A stretch of 64,000 nt of DNA from contig NZ_JAIZEN010000015.1 of assembly GCF_024189295.1 (NCBI RefSeq), forward strand, positions 1 to 64,000, read 5' to 3'. The position numbers and the translations under genes were made by a program. Below the pieces are notes generated by a model. The model was not told the origin of the DNA, ran no database searches, and was given only the letters and a program-made list of their open reading frames with translations. Below, one piece after another: positions 36,365-45,603 of this stretch (position 1 is its first letter; each line of letters opens with the position of its first letter). The DNA comes from Halobacillus sp. A1 (GTDB lineage: Bacteria; Bacillota; Bacilli; Bacillales; Halobacillaceae).

Positions 36365-37387
36365 ATGCAAGGCTGGATAAAGCTTCATCGTAAAATCCTT
36401 CATAGTGAAATTTTTGAAAATGAAAAAATGTTAAAGATTTTTATCTATTGCCTAACGAAATCAAGTCATAAAAATACTGAATCTAGAGTGGGTAGGCAGA
36501 AGGTTCAACTTGAACCAGGACAATTTATATTTGGGCGTAAAAAGGCTGCATCTGAATTGAACATGAAAGAATCAACGGTTCGTGATTACTTAAAAATATT
36601 AGAGGAAGATGAGGTAATTACGATTCATTCCACCAACAAATATAGTGTCATAACCGTTGATAACTGGGCAGATTATCAATCTAACGATGAAGAAAACGAC
36701 AACAAACCATCAGCAGATAATCAGCAAAAGAACAACACCCCGCCATCAGAAAGACAGCAAAAAGACACATACAAGAATGGTAGAGAACTTAAAGAAGTTA
36801 AGAATGTAAAAGAATTTATTACTACAACTACTTCTGAACGAATGGAATGCGAGGCCATTGAATTTTATCAAAACAACTTTGGTTCTATACGTCCTCAAAT
36901 CTCAGAAGAAATAACGACCTGGAGCGAGGATCTTGGAGATCCATTGGTGGTGGAAGCTATGAAGCGCTCCTTGGATCGTAATAAACCAACATGGGGATAC
37001 GTGAAGAGTATCCTTAAGGCTTGGAGAAATAAAGGAATTGAAACAATAGAACAAGCAGAAGCTGAGGAGGTTGAATATAAAAATAAAAAGAGTAACAACG
37101 GCACATTCTCTAAAAGGGTGTCCAATCAGGAAGTGATTCCGGAATGGTTTAAAAGCCGTAAAGATCAAGAAAAACAGGGTGCAAACAAGGAACCTAGCGT
37201 CGATGATATTGCGCGAACCATTGACTTATCGGTTAGGTTAAATAGATCGAGAGAGAAGATTCTGGAATCTATCGACTATCAGTATAATCTTTCTGAAGAA
37301 GATATTGCTTCTATTCGAGAAGGGAAATGTTCAGCTATCGATGTTTTATTAGAACACTTGAAGCTTAGAGTGGTTGGGAATCCATAA
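36365..37387 (+). CDS. DnaD/replisome-organiser-like protein
   Basis: A 340-aa protein with an N-terminal phage replisome-organiser winged-helix region (MQGWIKLHRKILHSEIFENE, FGRKKAASELNMKESTVRDYL) and a C-terminal DnaD-type domain (FYQNNFGSIRPQISEEI to WGYVKSILKAWRNKG, about residues 167-230). These proteins recruit the host helicase to a mobile-element origin, so the ICE probably replicates after excision. The start at 36365 has aaagaggtgat upstream; a longer frame from 36266 overlaps the preceding gene. Confidence 0.83.
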   Translation: MQGWIKLHRKILHSEIFENEKMLKIFIYCLTKSSHKNTESRVGRQKVQLEPGQFIFGRKKAASELNMKESTVRDYLKILEEDEVITIHSTNKYSVITVDNWADYQSNDEENDNKPSADNQQKNNTPPSERQQKDTYKNGRELKEVKNVKEFITTTTSERMECEAIEFYQNNFGSIRPQISEEITTWSEDLGDPLVVEAMKRSLDRNKPTWGYVKSILKAWRNKGIETIEQAEAEEVEYKNKKSNNGTFSKRVSNQEVIPEWFKSRKDQEKQGANKEPSVDDIARTIDLSVRLNRSREKILESIDYQYNLSEEDIASIREGKCSAIDVLLEHLKLRVVGNP

Positions 37388-37404
37388 ACTGAGGAGGTAG
37401 TACT

Positions 37405-37641
37405 ATGGTGAAACTATATAAAGAGCACTTTGCTTATTATGATATTGCTTCACAAGCTGCCAATGTTAAAACCTTTGAAGGAAAAAGGTATGATGTGCAC
37501 GGTATTTGGGCGGTAGATCGTCATGGAACTGCTGAAAAGCTTGCCAGTATCTATTATCGAATTCGAACTGTAAAGAATGACCGATTTAAAACCATTGCAA
37601 AACGCAAAAACCCTAAGAGTGAGCTCATGGCCGTTAAGTAA
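37405..37641 (+). CDS. Hypothetical protein, 78 aa
   Basis: A small basic soluble protein (MVKLYKEHFAYYDIAS start, KTIAKRKNPKS near the end) with a strong RBS, gaggaggtag. Family not recognised. It follows the replisome-organiser gene by 17 bases and probably shares its transcript. Confidence 0.65.
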   Translation: MVKLYKEHFAYYDIASQAANVKTFEGKRYDVHGIWAVDRHGTAEKLASIYYRIRTVKNDRFKTIAKRKNPKSELMAVK

Positions 37642-38063
37642 ATGTAACGATTTTAATACGTGCTTAAATAATAGCACTTATTGAACATTGAAAACTACAT
37701 ATCTAAGTTAGGAAAAGAAAGGTCACAGAACTTTCCTGGCTGTCGATAATCGTTCGGTGCGTGTCACGTGAAACGCATCTAGTGACCAGGTAAGCGATGT
37801 ATCAATAATGGTTCTTCTGTTTGAAGTGAGGATATTGCCAATGAAACTTTTAATAGTAAAACCTAGATGCATAAAGTTCTACGTATATGCTAGAAACGTT
37901 GTGCATTGCAGAACACTATGATTAACATAGTGGGTCTGCATAGGGTTGATTGTATCTAGCCATAAACAATCATATAGAGAATGGTTTCCTTTCCAAGATG
38001 TGGATTTATATTTGAGTAGGTGTTAGAATCGTTATACAAATCACTTGAGAGGGGAATCATCTG
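37642..38063. other. Structured non-coding region before the conjugation operon
   Basis: No gene in 422 bases. Hairpin potential is high: GGTCAC (37721-37726)/GTGACC (37782-37787) and CCTGG (37735-37739)/CCAGG (37786-37790) compete for the same right arm; TGCGT (37758-37762)/ACGCA (37773-37777) nests within both. TGCAGA-a-CACTATG (37907-37920) pairs with CATAGTG-gg-TCTGCA (37926-37940), and TGATTGT (37947-37953) with ACAATCA (37966-37972). A weak promoter TTGAGT-N17-TACAAA is at 38012-38040. Confidence 0.55.
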
Positions 38064-38501
38064 ATGAAAAGACATTGGATTGGTGGTTTGGCTGGACTAG
38101 TTATTGCCTTTATCCTTGTAGGTTGCGGAGCTCAGGGAGCCACAGGTCAAGTCGAGTCTTTATCACCAGACGAAATGAGAAGTCATATTGAAGAAAATGA
38201 TACAGCCTTTATATTGCTTAATAATACGGAGGACAAGGAAGATCGAACAGAAAATATTGAATTAGTTGAAGAAAAGATTAGTTCAATTGATGTGAAAGAA
38301 ATAAACGCTAAGTCTTCAGCGATGCTAGATAATAATTTAAAGCCAGACGACTTAGGATTAAAGGACATCCAGTTTGGGACTTTGGGCATTTATGAGGATG
38401 GAAAATTAAAAGACTATGTTTCCTTAAGAAGTGTTGATTTTCCTTCAGAAGATAGTAAGGAAAAAACTTTGCAAGAATTTATTGACAATAACGCATCATA
38501 A
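38064..38501 (+). CDS. Lipoprotein of the conjugation operon
   Basis: A 145-aa protein with a lipoprotein signal peptide; the lipobox is LVGC, cysteine near residue 21. The mature part is acidic and soluble, with no clear catalytic motif. As the first gene before the pilin-like and secretion genes it may act at the cell surface, for example in entry exclusion or as a transfer accessory; this is a guess from position. RBS gaggggaatc. A terminator follows, which may attenuate downstream transcription. Confidence 0.72.
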   Translation: MKRHWIGGLAGLVIAFILVGCGAQGATGQVESLSPDEMRSHIEENDTAFILLNNTEDKEDRTENIELVEEKISSIDVKEINAKSSAMLDNNLKPDDLGLKDIQFGTLGIYEDGKLKDYVSLRSVDFPSEDSKEKTLQEFIDNNAS

Positions 38502-38503
38502 CG

Positions 38504-38535
38504 GAAGTGATCTTTAATAGATCGCTTCTTTTTTT
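38504..38535 (+). terminator. Terminator or attenuator after the lipoprotein gene
   Basis: 10-bp stem GAAGTGATCT (38504-38513) with AGATCGCTTC (38519-38528, one wobble), followed by T8. It lies inside the operon. Confidence 0.85.
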
Positions 38536-38567
38536 ATGCCAAAAAACCTTTAAAGGAGGTGATAACA

Positions 38568-38759
38568 ATGGGAGCGACAAATCGTGAGCTAAAACAATCG
38601 AAGGACTTGGTTCAAACCCTATTAACCATTCAAGATCTATCCTACAATGATTGGCTGCATGAAAAACACCAAGAGTATATTCAAGAGAATCAGGATGTTG
38701 TTATGAAATCTTTGCTGCATTACAAAGGAATGAATGAAGAGAAAAACGAAAAATTTTAA
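38568..38759 (+). CDS. Hypothetical small protein, 63 aa
   Basis: A soluble, charged protein (MGATNRELKQSKDLVQ start) with one of the strongest ribosome sites in the window, aaaggaggtga. No membrane segment or known motif. It is placed between the lipoprotein and the pilin-like gene, spacing 15 bases to the latter, so it is likely part of the transfer operon. Confidence 0.65.
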   Translation: MGATNRELKQSKDLVQTLLTIQDLSYNDWLHEKHQEYIQENQDVVMKSLLHYKGMNEEKNEKF

Positions 38760-38774
38760 AGGAGTGTATTGATC

Positions 38775-39038
38775 ATGAAATTTCTAACTGATTATTCCAT
38801 GCTATCTGCCATTAGTAATCTTCAATCTACAGGTGCTTCAATACTGACAGCCATGCAATTACTCGGTATTATTTCTGCAGCCATTGCTTTTGGAATTGGA
38901 GCTTATCACCTTATTTGGGGAGGTGTTCGAGGTCGTCAGAGTTCTATTGTTTGGTTTATTGGCGGTGCCATCGGACTTGTGATTTTGATGGGAGCTACAG
39001 CTATTGCCCAATACATTGATAGCCAGGTAGTCTTTTAA
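38775..39038 (+). CDS. TrbC/VirB2-like small membrane protein
   Basis: An 87-aa protein with two hydrophobic helices (about residues 20-46 and 57-80) separated by a short basic loop (GGVRGRQSS). Length and topology match the pilin-like VirB2/TrbC-type subunits at the start of Gram-positive conjugation operons. The start at 38775 has aaaggagtg upstream; the in-frame TTG at 38769 is less well placed. Identification is by topology and context. Confidence 0.68.
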   Translation: MKFLTDYSMLSAISNLQSTGASILTAMQLLGIISAAIAFGIGAYHLIWGGVRGRQSSIVWFIGGAIGLVILMGATAIAQYIDSQVVF

Positions 39039-39053
39039 AGGAGAGATATACGA

Positions 39054-40163
39054 ATGCGAGTATTATTCACTTCGAAGTTAGAGGGAGAGATTACTAGTTT
39101 TCACCCTTATTCTTTTGAAGAAGTCGTAGAAATGACAGACGATCTTGATAAGAAATGGAAGAAAAAGAATGCGCAACCGATACATCTCGATTTTATGCTC
39201 TCAAATGAAGAGGGAGATAAACTGTATACTGGCACTTATGTTGTGGGGGAAGAAGATACCACAAACATTTACGACCATATCTGTCAGAAGCTTGTGCAGC
39301 TTTCCATGAGAAATCATCAACATGAAACGGAAAGGGATATTCTCCTCCAACAATTAACATCCCATACACCGACAAATTATCAAATGGATGTTACGGAATT
39401 AGTGAAAAAGAATACCGAGAAATCCTCTACATGGAACTTAACCAGTAAACATGGAAAGGTTCTTGCTATTTCTTTGGTAAGTTTGCTTGTCCTAGCCATT
39501 ACGATTTCAATTGCGTTAGCCGTAATGGTAAATGGCCATGCAAAATCATTAAATCATGCGAATCAAGAATTGACAGAGGTAAGAACAATGAAAGAAGCAT
39601 ACGAAACAGCGTTGAGGGGGGATCAGGATGCAGCTGTGAACCATTTGAAAGATAAAGAAGAGCTGAGTGACTCTGAACAAAAAGCGTTGGTTCATATTCT
39701 CGTTGTAGAAAAAAATTATAAAGAAGCTCTCAAGTATGCAGACAAGAAAACAGCTTCATTCCTAGCTAGTCAAGTGATGGACATCCACGGAATGGATGAG
39801 ACCAAGGAATTTCAAGAATCTCACCCAAGTCCAGTCGGCGCTTTTGAGGTAGCTTTCCATACGGAGGAGTATGAAAAAGCGATTACCGTAGAGAAGCTGC
39901 CTATGTCAACTGAACTTTATAAGGAAAAAGGGCTGGCCTACCTGAGACTGGATCAACTAGAAGAAGCAAAGAAAATGGCTAGTGAGGCTAAAAATGATGA
40001 TTTGAATGAAAAAATCAATGAATATGAAGAGTTGGAAGAACAAATGAAGAAGTTGAACGGTCAAATAGAAACAGAGAAACAATCGGATAATGAAGATCAA
40101 GATAAAATCGATGCTTTAGAAGGAGAAAAAGACGAGTTCAAAACCCAACAAAATAATATATAG
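39054..40163 (+). CDS. Bitopic membrane protein resembling EssB/YukC
   Basis: A 369-aa protein: a cytosolic N-terminal domain of about 135 residues, one membrane helix at about 137-161, then a helical repeat region and a charged coiled coil to the end. The order and the segment LSDSEQKALVHILVVEKNYKEAL resemble the pseudokinase-TM-helical layout of EssB/YukC of type VII secretion. In this operon it is more likely an assembly factor of the conjugation channel. RBS aaaggagagat. Homology is tentative. Confidence 0.6.
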   Translation: MRVLFTSKLEGEITSFHPYSFEEVVEMTDDLDKKWKKKNAQPIHLDFMLSNEEGDKLYTGTYVVGEEDTTNIYDHICQKLVQLSMRNHQHETERDILLQQLTSHTPTNYQMDVTELVKKNTEKSSTWNLTSKHGKVLAISLVSLLVLAITISIALAVMVNGHAKSLNHANQELTEVRTMKEAYETALRGDQDAAVNHLKDKEELSDSEQKALVHILVVEKNYKEALKYADKKTASFLASQVMDIHGMDETKEFQESHPSPVGAFEVAFHTEEYEKAITVEKLPMSTELYKEKGLAYLRLDQLEEAKKMASEAKNDDLNEKINEYEELEEQMKKLNGQIETEKQSDNEDQDKIDALEGEKDEFKTQQNNI

Positions 40164-40176
40164 GAGGTCGATTATT

Positions 40177-42723
40177 TTGAAATCGATCATCGCTAAAAAG
40201 CAGGTGCTTATTCCATTAAGCATCTGTTTTTTTATGGTGACGATGCTTGTGGCCACATTTATTTGGAATCTAGGGTTCGCCATGTGGTCGACCTTACAAA
40301 CATTTCCGGAATTTAACCAGCCATTAGTGATTAAAGCATCGTATTTCACAGATTTTCATATGAAGGAACTGCCGTATTTCTACGGATTGGCGGCTTTACT
40401 AGGCCTCCTCGGTATCGCTCATATGATTTATAAACTTCGCAGCAACTTTAGTCCAGTGGGAACGGATGAAAAAGGGTCCCAGCGATTTGCTACAAGGAAA
40501 GAAATTCATCAACAATACAAAGCTATTCCTGATCGCAGGAGTTCCTATTCTGGTCAAGGTGGCCCTGTATTAGCTCGCAAAGGGGAGAACGCTTATATCG
40601 ATCCATCTCCCGTCAATAACTTGATTATTGGGACAACACGAAGTGGGAAAGGGCAAACGTATGTGATTCCCACAATTGATGCCTATTCTCGGGCGGAGAA
40701 CCAACCATCTTTAGTGATGAATGATCCTAAGGGCGAACTGTTCGCTTCTAGCCGTGAAACCCTTGAAAGTCGAGGGTATGAAGTGGAAGTTCTTAACTTA
40801 ATGAATCCGATGCAAAGCATGAGCTTTAACCTGCTGGAGCTAGTCAAACAATCCTATCAAGATGGTGATTATTCTACAGCTCAAACGCTATGCGAAACGA
40901 TCACTCACATGCTCTATCACAATCCGCAAGCGAAAGAGCCGATGTGGGATGATTCGGCTAAATCTCTTGTCAATGCGATGATCCTAGCGATTACGGAGAA
41001 AAGCATTTCAGAAGGAACAGAAGAAAAAATCACGATGTACACCGTAGCTAACATGTTATCAGAATTAGGAACGAAAAATGATATCGATGAAAATGGTCAA
41101 GAATTTAACGCGCTGGATCAATATTTTCAAAGCTTACCCCAATCGCATGTAGCGAAAGAACAGTATGCGACGAGTAATTTCTCTAAAGGAAATACGCGGT
41201 CAAGCATTTTTACCACAGCTATGAATGGGTTAACAAAGTTTACGATGAGTGAAACCGCTAAGATGACAGCGAAGAACTCGTTAGATTTGAAGAAGGTAGG
41301 CTTTGGTCAATTTGTTAAAGGCCAAGGTGCTCCTTTTTCAAAAGTATTTGTCACATTCCCTGATGGGGTGAAGGAAACCAATCAATCAGGAGAGAGTGGT
41401 ACCTGGACGATTAACTTTTCATCGAAGTTGAAACCAGGGGACATCTTAACTGTTGAGCAAGATAAAGAACCCGTTTCCTCTAAGCAAAAGCGGAACCAAA
41501 CGAAAGATAAAAAGGAACGTTATGAAGAAAAGCAAAGGTGTGAAGTGAACATTAAGGTGAAGGAGATTCATGAGGATACGGGAGAGGTTCACTTTTCCTC
41601 TTCCTTTCTATCCGATAGTGAAATTCGAGTGGAACGAATCACTTATTTCACAAAACCGATAGCTATCTTCATGGTAACGCCGGATTACGATACATCGACG
41701 CACGCAATACCTTCTATTTTTGTGAGTCAGTTGTATTATGTGTTATCCAAAAATGCCGCCATCGCAAAAGGGCAGAAGTGTTTGCGGGAAGTGGTTTTTA
41801 TGCTGGATGAATTCGGTAATATGCCGGCTATTGCAGATATGGACAATAAAATAACCGTTTGTCTGGGAAGAAATATACGTTTCCACTTAGTTGTCCAATC
41901 CTATGCTCAATTAAAGGATCTGTATGGGGAAGATGGACAGGCAACGATAAGGGGCAATTGTGGAAATGAGATTTATATCCTCAGTGCTGATTATGATTCA
42001 GCTTCTTCCTTCTCATCTAAATTAGGTAAAAGGACATTGAATACGCAAACACGCTCTGGCTCCACGTTCTCTTTAGATAAGTCGAAAACAGAAAGTACGG
42101 AAGGCAGAGATCTTCTAACGGCGAACGAACTTCAAGAACTAGAGGAAGGGGACACGGTAGTTCGTCGTGTTTTAATGAGGCGAGATAAGAAGGGGAGAAA
42201 AATACGAGCATTTCCCATCTACAATACAGGCAAACACAGTATGAAGTATGCTCACACGTATTTAAGTCAGTATTTTGATACGAGTCGATCCATCACTGAA
42301 GAAGAAATACACACCCCACACCGTTATATCAATCCTAAAGAACTGGTTATTGATTTTTATAACCCTTCTCTTCTCAAAACGGAGAAGGAAAACAACGTGG
42401 AGAAGTCATCTGGTGAAGCTGAAAATGGTCCGTTTGAAGAAGATAGTGAGAGAAGCGAACCATGGAAAGAACAAAAGGTAGGAGAATTTCTCGACAAGAG
42501 CACCCTGCATATGGTCCACCAGCAGGTTGCACCCCTTTTACATCACAGTAAGGAAGAGATGGACCAGGAGCCCATGGAGGTCTTCCTTGAACATATAAAA
42601 CTGTTAGGAGATGGACAGGAGATCAACCGGCAGGTATACGATCACATACGAAAGCAGACGGACAAATTAAAAGAAGAACAAGAGCACTTGCTTAAGAATG
42701 AAAAAGAAAAGACTCCCATGTGA
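40177..42723 (+). CDS. VirD4/TraG-type coupling protein
   Basis: An 848-aa membrane-anchored ATPase that delivers the relaxosome to the secretion channel. Two N-terminal membrane helices (about 8-30 and 63-82), Walker A GTTRSGKG near 150-157 and Walker B VVFMLDEFGN near 539-548. Between them, near residues 380-430, is an inserted segment rich in beta and Gly/Thr/Ser (KVFVTFPDGV to LKPGDILTVEQ) that looks like a bacterial Ig-like fold, then a lysine-rich stretch. The start is TTG at 40177 with aggaggtcg. The C-terminus is acidic and helical. Confidence 0.88.
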   Translation: MKSIIAKKQVLIPLSICFFMVTMLVATFIWNLGFAMWSTLQTFPEFNQPLVIKASYFTDFHMKELPYFYGLAALLGLLGIAHMIYKLRSNFSPVGTDEKGSQRFATRKEIHQQYKAIPDRRSSYSGQGGPVLARKGENAYIDPSPVNNLIIGTTRSGKGQTYVIPTIDAYSRAENQPSLVMNDPKGELFASSRETLESRGYEVEVLNLMNPMQSMSFNLLELVKQSYQDGDYSTAQTLCETITHMLYHNPQAKEPMWDDSAKSLVNAMILAITEKSISEGTEEKITMYTVANMLSELGTKNDIDENGQEFNALDQYFQSLPQSHVAKEQYATSNFSKGNTRSSIFTTAMNGLTKFTMSETAKMTAKNSLDLKKVGFGQFVKGQGAPFSKVFVTFPDGVKETNQSGESGTWTINFSSKLKPGDILTVEQDKEPVSSKQKRNQTKDKKERYEEKQRCEVNIKVKEIHEDTGEVHFSSSFLSDSEIRVERITYFTKPIAIFMVTPDYDTSTHAIPSIFVSQLYYVLSKNAAIAKGQKCLREVVFMLDEFGNMPAIADMDNKITVCLGRNIRFHLVVQSYAQLKDLYGEDGQATIRGNCGNEIYILSADYDSASSFSSKLGKRTLNTQTRSGSTFSLDKSKTESTEGRDLLTANELQELEEGDTVVRRVLMRRDKKGRKIRAFPIYNTGKHSMKYAHTYLSQYFDTSRSITEEEIHTPHRYINPKELVIDFYNPSLLKTEKENNVEKSSGEAENGPFEEDSERSEPWKEQKVGEFLDKSTLHMVHQQVAPLLHHSKEEMDQEPMEVFLEHIKLLGDGQEINRQVYDHIRKQTDKLKEEQEHLLKNEKEKTPM

Positions 42724-42748
42724 GGGGGACTAAACAGGGGGTGAAACG

Positions 42749-44602
42749 ATGTCAGATGAAGAACTATTAGAAAAATTGCTAGAGTTTTCCGAGGTGTTGT
42801 CAACCAATAATATTTTCATCTCGGGCTTACGAATTATGGGCTGGGGGATTATATTATTTCTGAAAATGATTGTAGATAGCCTAGAAGGCATGGTCGACAG
42901 TGTCTTATCATTAACAGATTTCTTCTTAAGTGAGCCCGTACAAAGTTTTCTAGATACCATTCAACCTGTGCTTTACGTATTATTAGCCATTTCATTAGCG
43001 ATGATCGGTTTTCGTTTGATTTTCAATAAAGAGAAAAATCGTGCCGATTTACCAATGAACCTTTTCCTATCGGTGATGACCATTAGTCTTTTGACGTTTG
43101 GGATGGGACAAGTCAATGATTTTACTGGGGATGCAGTGAATGTGGCCCAAGTGAACACCGACTCCTTCACGACTTCTGACAGAGTGATGACCGACTACGT
43201 TACGGATATTGCCGTATACGATGAAACAGGATGGGAAAGCTCAGATGTTGATAACCAGCATCATGTAAGTCCTGACTCTATAGATAAAATCTCTATTAAT
43301 GAGACCATTACTAGGGAGTTCGAAAAGGCAAATGGAGATCAACTATCCTCTGAAGGAAAAGAGATCATAATGAATAAAGTTGGCTTAGAATCAAACGGGG
43401 AAGAAGGACTAGTAGAGCTAGGCAAAAGTGGTTTATTTGACTTCTTGCCTGAAAATTATTACCGGTGGCATGTCGATTGGTTTACAGCCATTGTGACTCT
43501 TGGAGTTATGGCTTTTACGATGATTCTCATATCAATTAAAATCGCTAAGCTATGTTTTGAACTTGGGTTTAATCATGTCGTGGCTCTTATTATGGCTTAT
43601 GCCGATATCTCAACAGGGCAACGATTAAAAGCGATCATCAAGAATATTGGTAGTATCTTTGCTTCGCTTATTATGATTTTCCTAAGTTTGCGGGTGTATA
43701 TGTATTACACCACCTTTATCGGTGAAAACCTTGAAGGGATAAGCTATTTAGTGGCTCTGATAGCTGGGAGTTTAGCAGTGATTGATGGACCGAATATCGT
43801 TCAGAAGCTATTCGGCATAGATGCTGGACTGAAAAACGCTTGGCATGTAGCTATGGGCGGTTATCTAGCATCGAAAACGTTAGGACCACCTGTAAAGAAA
43901 GCTACGGGAGCTATTGCTAGTGGAGGAACTAGTGCCGTTATGAATACGGGAGCTGGGGCAGCTGGTGCCGTTGCAGGAATGGCAGGGAGTAAAACAAAAG
44001 GGAAGTCACAGGGGTCTGAACAAAATCAGCAGACGGATAGTCCAACAAAGAGTAACAGAACTCAGGAGGAGAAACAGCCACAAAAGCAAGAACCAAGCCC
44101 CATGGAATCCTCCCATAGAGGCCGTTCACCTTCTCATAAAGGATCCACTTTATCTGGGACTTCCATGAATTCTACTCCTCCAGAAATGAGCGAAGAAAAG
44201 CAGCAACCTTCCTCTTACTCGAATAACCATCAACGGTCACATGATGAAGGAAGTCAAGGGAAACAACAAGCAAGTGCTTCTATCGAAAAGAGAGAAAATA
44301 AAAACTCTGGGTCCCATGAAAAGCCTTTAGAACAAACAGAACAGAACACTAATCATGATGTTCAGAAAGATCAAGGAACCCCAACATCACATCAAGAAAC
44401 TCCAACAACTACAGATGACATACCGATGCCTAATCAGCACAGAACGGAACAGCGAACCATTAGTCAATACGTTAGGGATCAAGCTAAGGAGCGCATTCAA
44501 ACTAACAGAAAGGTACAGGGGGCTAAGCGAACGTACAATTTATCAAGAAATTCAACGGAAAACTGGAAAAATAAAATCAAGAAACGCGGACAGGGATCTT
44601 AA
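42749..44602 (+). CDS. VirB6/TrbL-like conjugation membrane protein
   Basis: A 617-aa polytopic membrane protein. About six helices lie in residues 25-370 with a large extracellular loop near 115-245; the region after 390 is hydrophilic and rich in Gln, Ser, Pro and Lys, as seen in VirB6/TrbL-type channel proteins of Gram-positive bacteria. RBS aggggggtgaaa lies just upstream. It sits between the coupling protein and the PrgI/VirB3-like gene. A hairpin overlaps its 3' end. Confidence 0.78.
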   Translation: MSDEELLEKLLEFSEVLSTNNIFISGLRIMGWGIILFLKMIVDSLEGMVDSVLSLTDFFLSEPVQSFLDTIQPVLYVLLAISLAMIGFRLIFNKEKNRADLPMNLFLSVMTISLLTFGMGQVNDFTGDAVNVAQVNTDSFTTSDRVMTDYVTDIAVYDETGWESSDVDNQHHVSPDSIDKISINETITREFEKANGDQLSSEGKEIIMNKVGLESNGEEGLVELGKSGLFDFLPENYYRWHVDWFTAIVTLGVMAFTMILISIKIAKLCFELGFNHVVALIMAYADISTGQRLKAIIKNIGSIFASLIMIFLSLRVYMYYTTFIGENLEGISYLVALIAGSLAVIDGPNIVQKLFGIDAGLKNAWHVAMGGYLASKTLGPPVKKATGAIASGGTSAVMNTGAGAAGAVAGMAGSKTKGKSQGSEQNQQTDSPTKSNRTQEEKQPQKQEPSPMESSHRGRSPSHKGSTLSGTSMNSTPPEMSEEKQQPSSYSNNHQRSHDEGSQGKQQASASIEKRENKNSGSHEKPLEQTEQNTNHDVQKDQGTPTSHQETPTTTDDIPMPNQHRTEQRTISQYVRDQAKERIQTNRKVQGAKRTYNLSRNSTENWKNKIKKRGQGS

Positions 44603-44620
44603 CTTTGTTCGCGTTTTTGT
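44582..44620 (+). terminator. Intra-operon hairpin with T run
   Basis: Stem aaacgcggaca (44582-44592) with tgttcgcgttt (44606-44616), one wobble, followed by T-rich sequence. It overlaps the stop of the VirB6-like gene and may limit readthrough. Confidence 0.7.
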
Positions 44621-44641
44621 TTTGAGAAAGGAGAGATGACC

Positions 44642-44944
44642 TTGCAGTACAAAATTCCTTCTGAAATTGGAAGTGAACTTAAAATCAACAGGCTGTTTTA
44701 CCTTACTGATTTACTTGTGGTGTTAATTTTAGGAGGTATCGGCTTTACTTTTCGGTATGTAGTGCATCCTTCATTGGTTTGGTACTACGTGATCTTTTGG
44801 ATTGTGTTAATGGTTGCTTGGTTAATACGTCCGAAAACCAATCCTAAGCTGCGGATGGCGAAAGTGTTGCTTTTAGCTGTCAGCCGTGATCGAGTGACTT
44901 ATTGTGCCGTAGATACAGAAGCGAAAGGGAAAGGAGAATTCTAA
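44642..44944 (+). CDS. PrgI/VirB3-like membrane protein (DUF5592-like)
   Basis: A 100-aa protein with two membrane helices (about 20-40 and 46-64) after a short conserved start (YKIPSEIGSELKI). Small two-helix proteins directly before VirB4 play the VirB3/PrgI role. A TTG at 44642 is well spaced from aaggagag; the ATG at 44636 directly abuts that site, so I prefer TTG. Confidence 0.72.
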   Translation: MQYKIPSEIGSELKINRLFYLTDLLVVLILGGIGFTFRYVVHPSLVWYYVIFWIVLMVAWLIRPKTNPKLRMAKVLLLAVSRDRVTYCAVDTEAKGKGEF

Positions 44945-45598
44945 ATGCCTGGAAGAGAAAAAGGAAAGACTTTGTTCTTCGAAGATAGCGAGGAGCAACA
45001 AGCGCTCTTCGATGAACGAGCCAAGCGACGAAGAAAATATAAAACAACTAAAAATCGAAAGAAAAAAAGAGAGGCGGTCAAAGCTTCTATGGCAGATATC
45101 CTCCCGATTCAAGATATGACCTCTGATGGATCCTTTGAACTTCAAGAAAAGAAAGGGTACATGGACGTGATGCAGCTGCAAAGCAAAGATATTTACTCAC
45201 CATCTACGCAAGAAACGGAGTACGACATTATGATGATGGCTAAATTCTTTCAATCCTATGCTCACGACATTAAGGTTGTTTCTATGAATTTTCCCGTGGA
45301 TATGCAAAAGCAATTAGACGCGATCCATCGTAAAATCGCCCAAAACACAGCCCCTTTATATGAGAGATTCTTACTTAAGAAAAGGGATGAATTGCAGTTT
45401 TTAGAAACTCATCGAACCAACCGTGAGTTTTATTTATATATTTACGCCTCAAGCCTTAAGCAGCTAGCTGAATATCGTAATAACTGTCGTCGGTACCTTG
45501 GACGAGTGACTCCCATCATTGAATTAACCGATGAAAAGAAGCTTGATTTAATTTATAAGCTCAACAATCTTAATACCAAATTGGAAAAAAGGGGGTAG
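44945..45598 (+). CDS. TrsD-like conjugation protein (VirB4 N-terminal-like)
   Basis: A 217-aa soluble protein with a highly basic region near 26-45 (KRRRKYKTTKNRKKKR), then a segment YMDVMQLQSKDIYSPS and helical C-terminal part. In staphylococcal and related transfer systems a separate protein of this kind precedes the VirB4-type ATPase. It starts directly at the end of the previous gene and ends five bases before virB4. Assignment is by context and resemblance. Confidence 0.65.
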   Translation: MPGREKGKTLFFEDSEEQQALFDERAKRRRKYKTTKNRKKKREAVKASMADILPIQDMTSDGSFELQEKKGYMDVMQLQSKDIYSPSTQETEYDIMMMAKFFQSYAHDIKVVSMNFPVDMQKQLDAIHRKIAQNTAPLYERFLLKKRDELQFLETHRTNREFYLYIYASSLKQLAEYRNNCRRYLGRVTPIIELTDEKKLDLIYKLNNLNTKLEKRG

Positions 45599-45603
45599 AA
45601 GAA

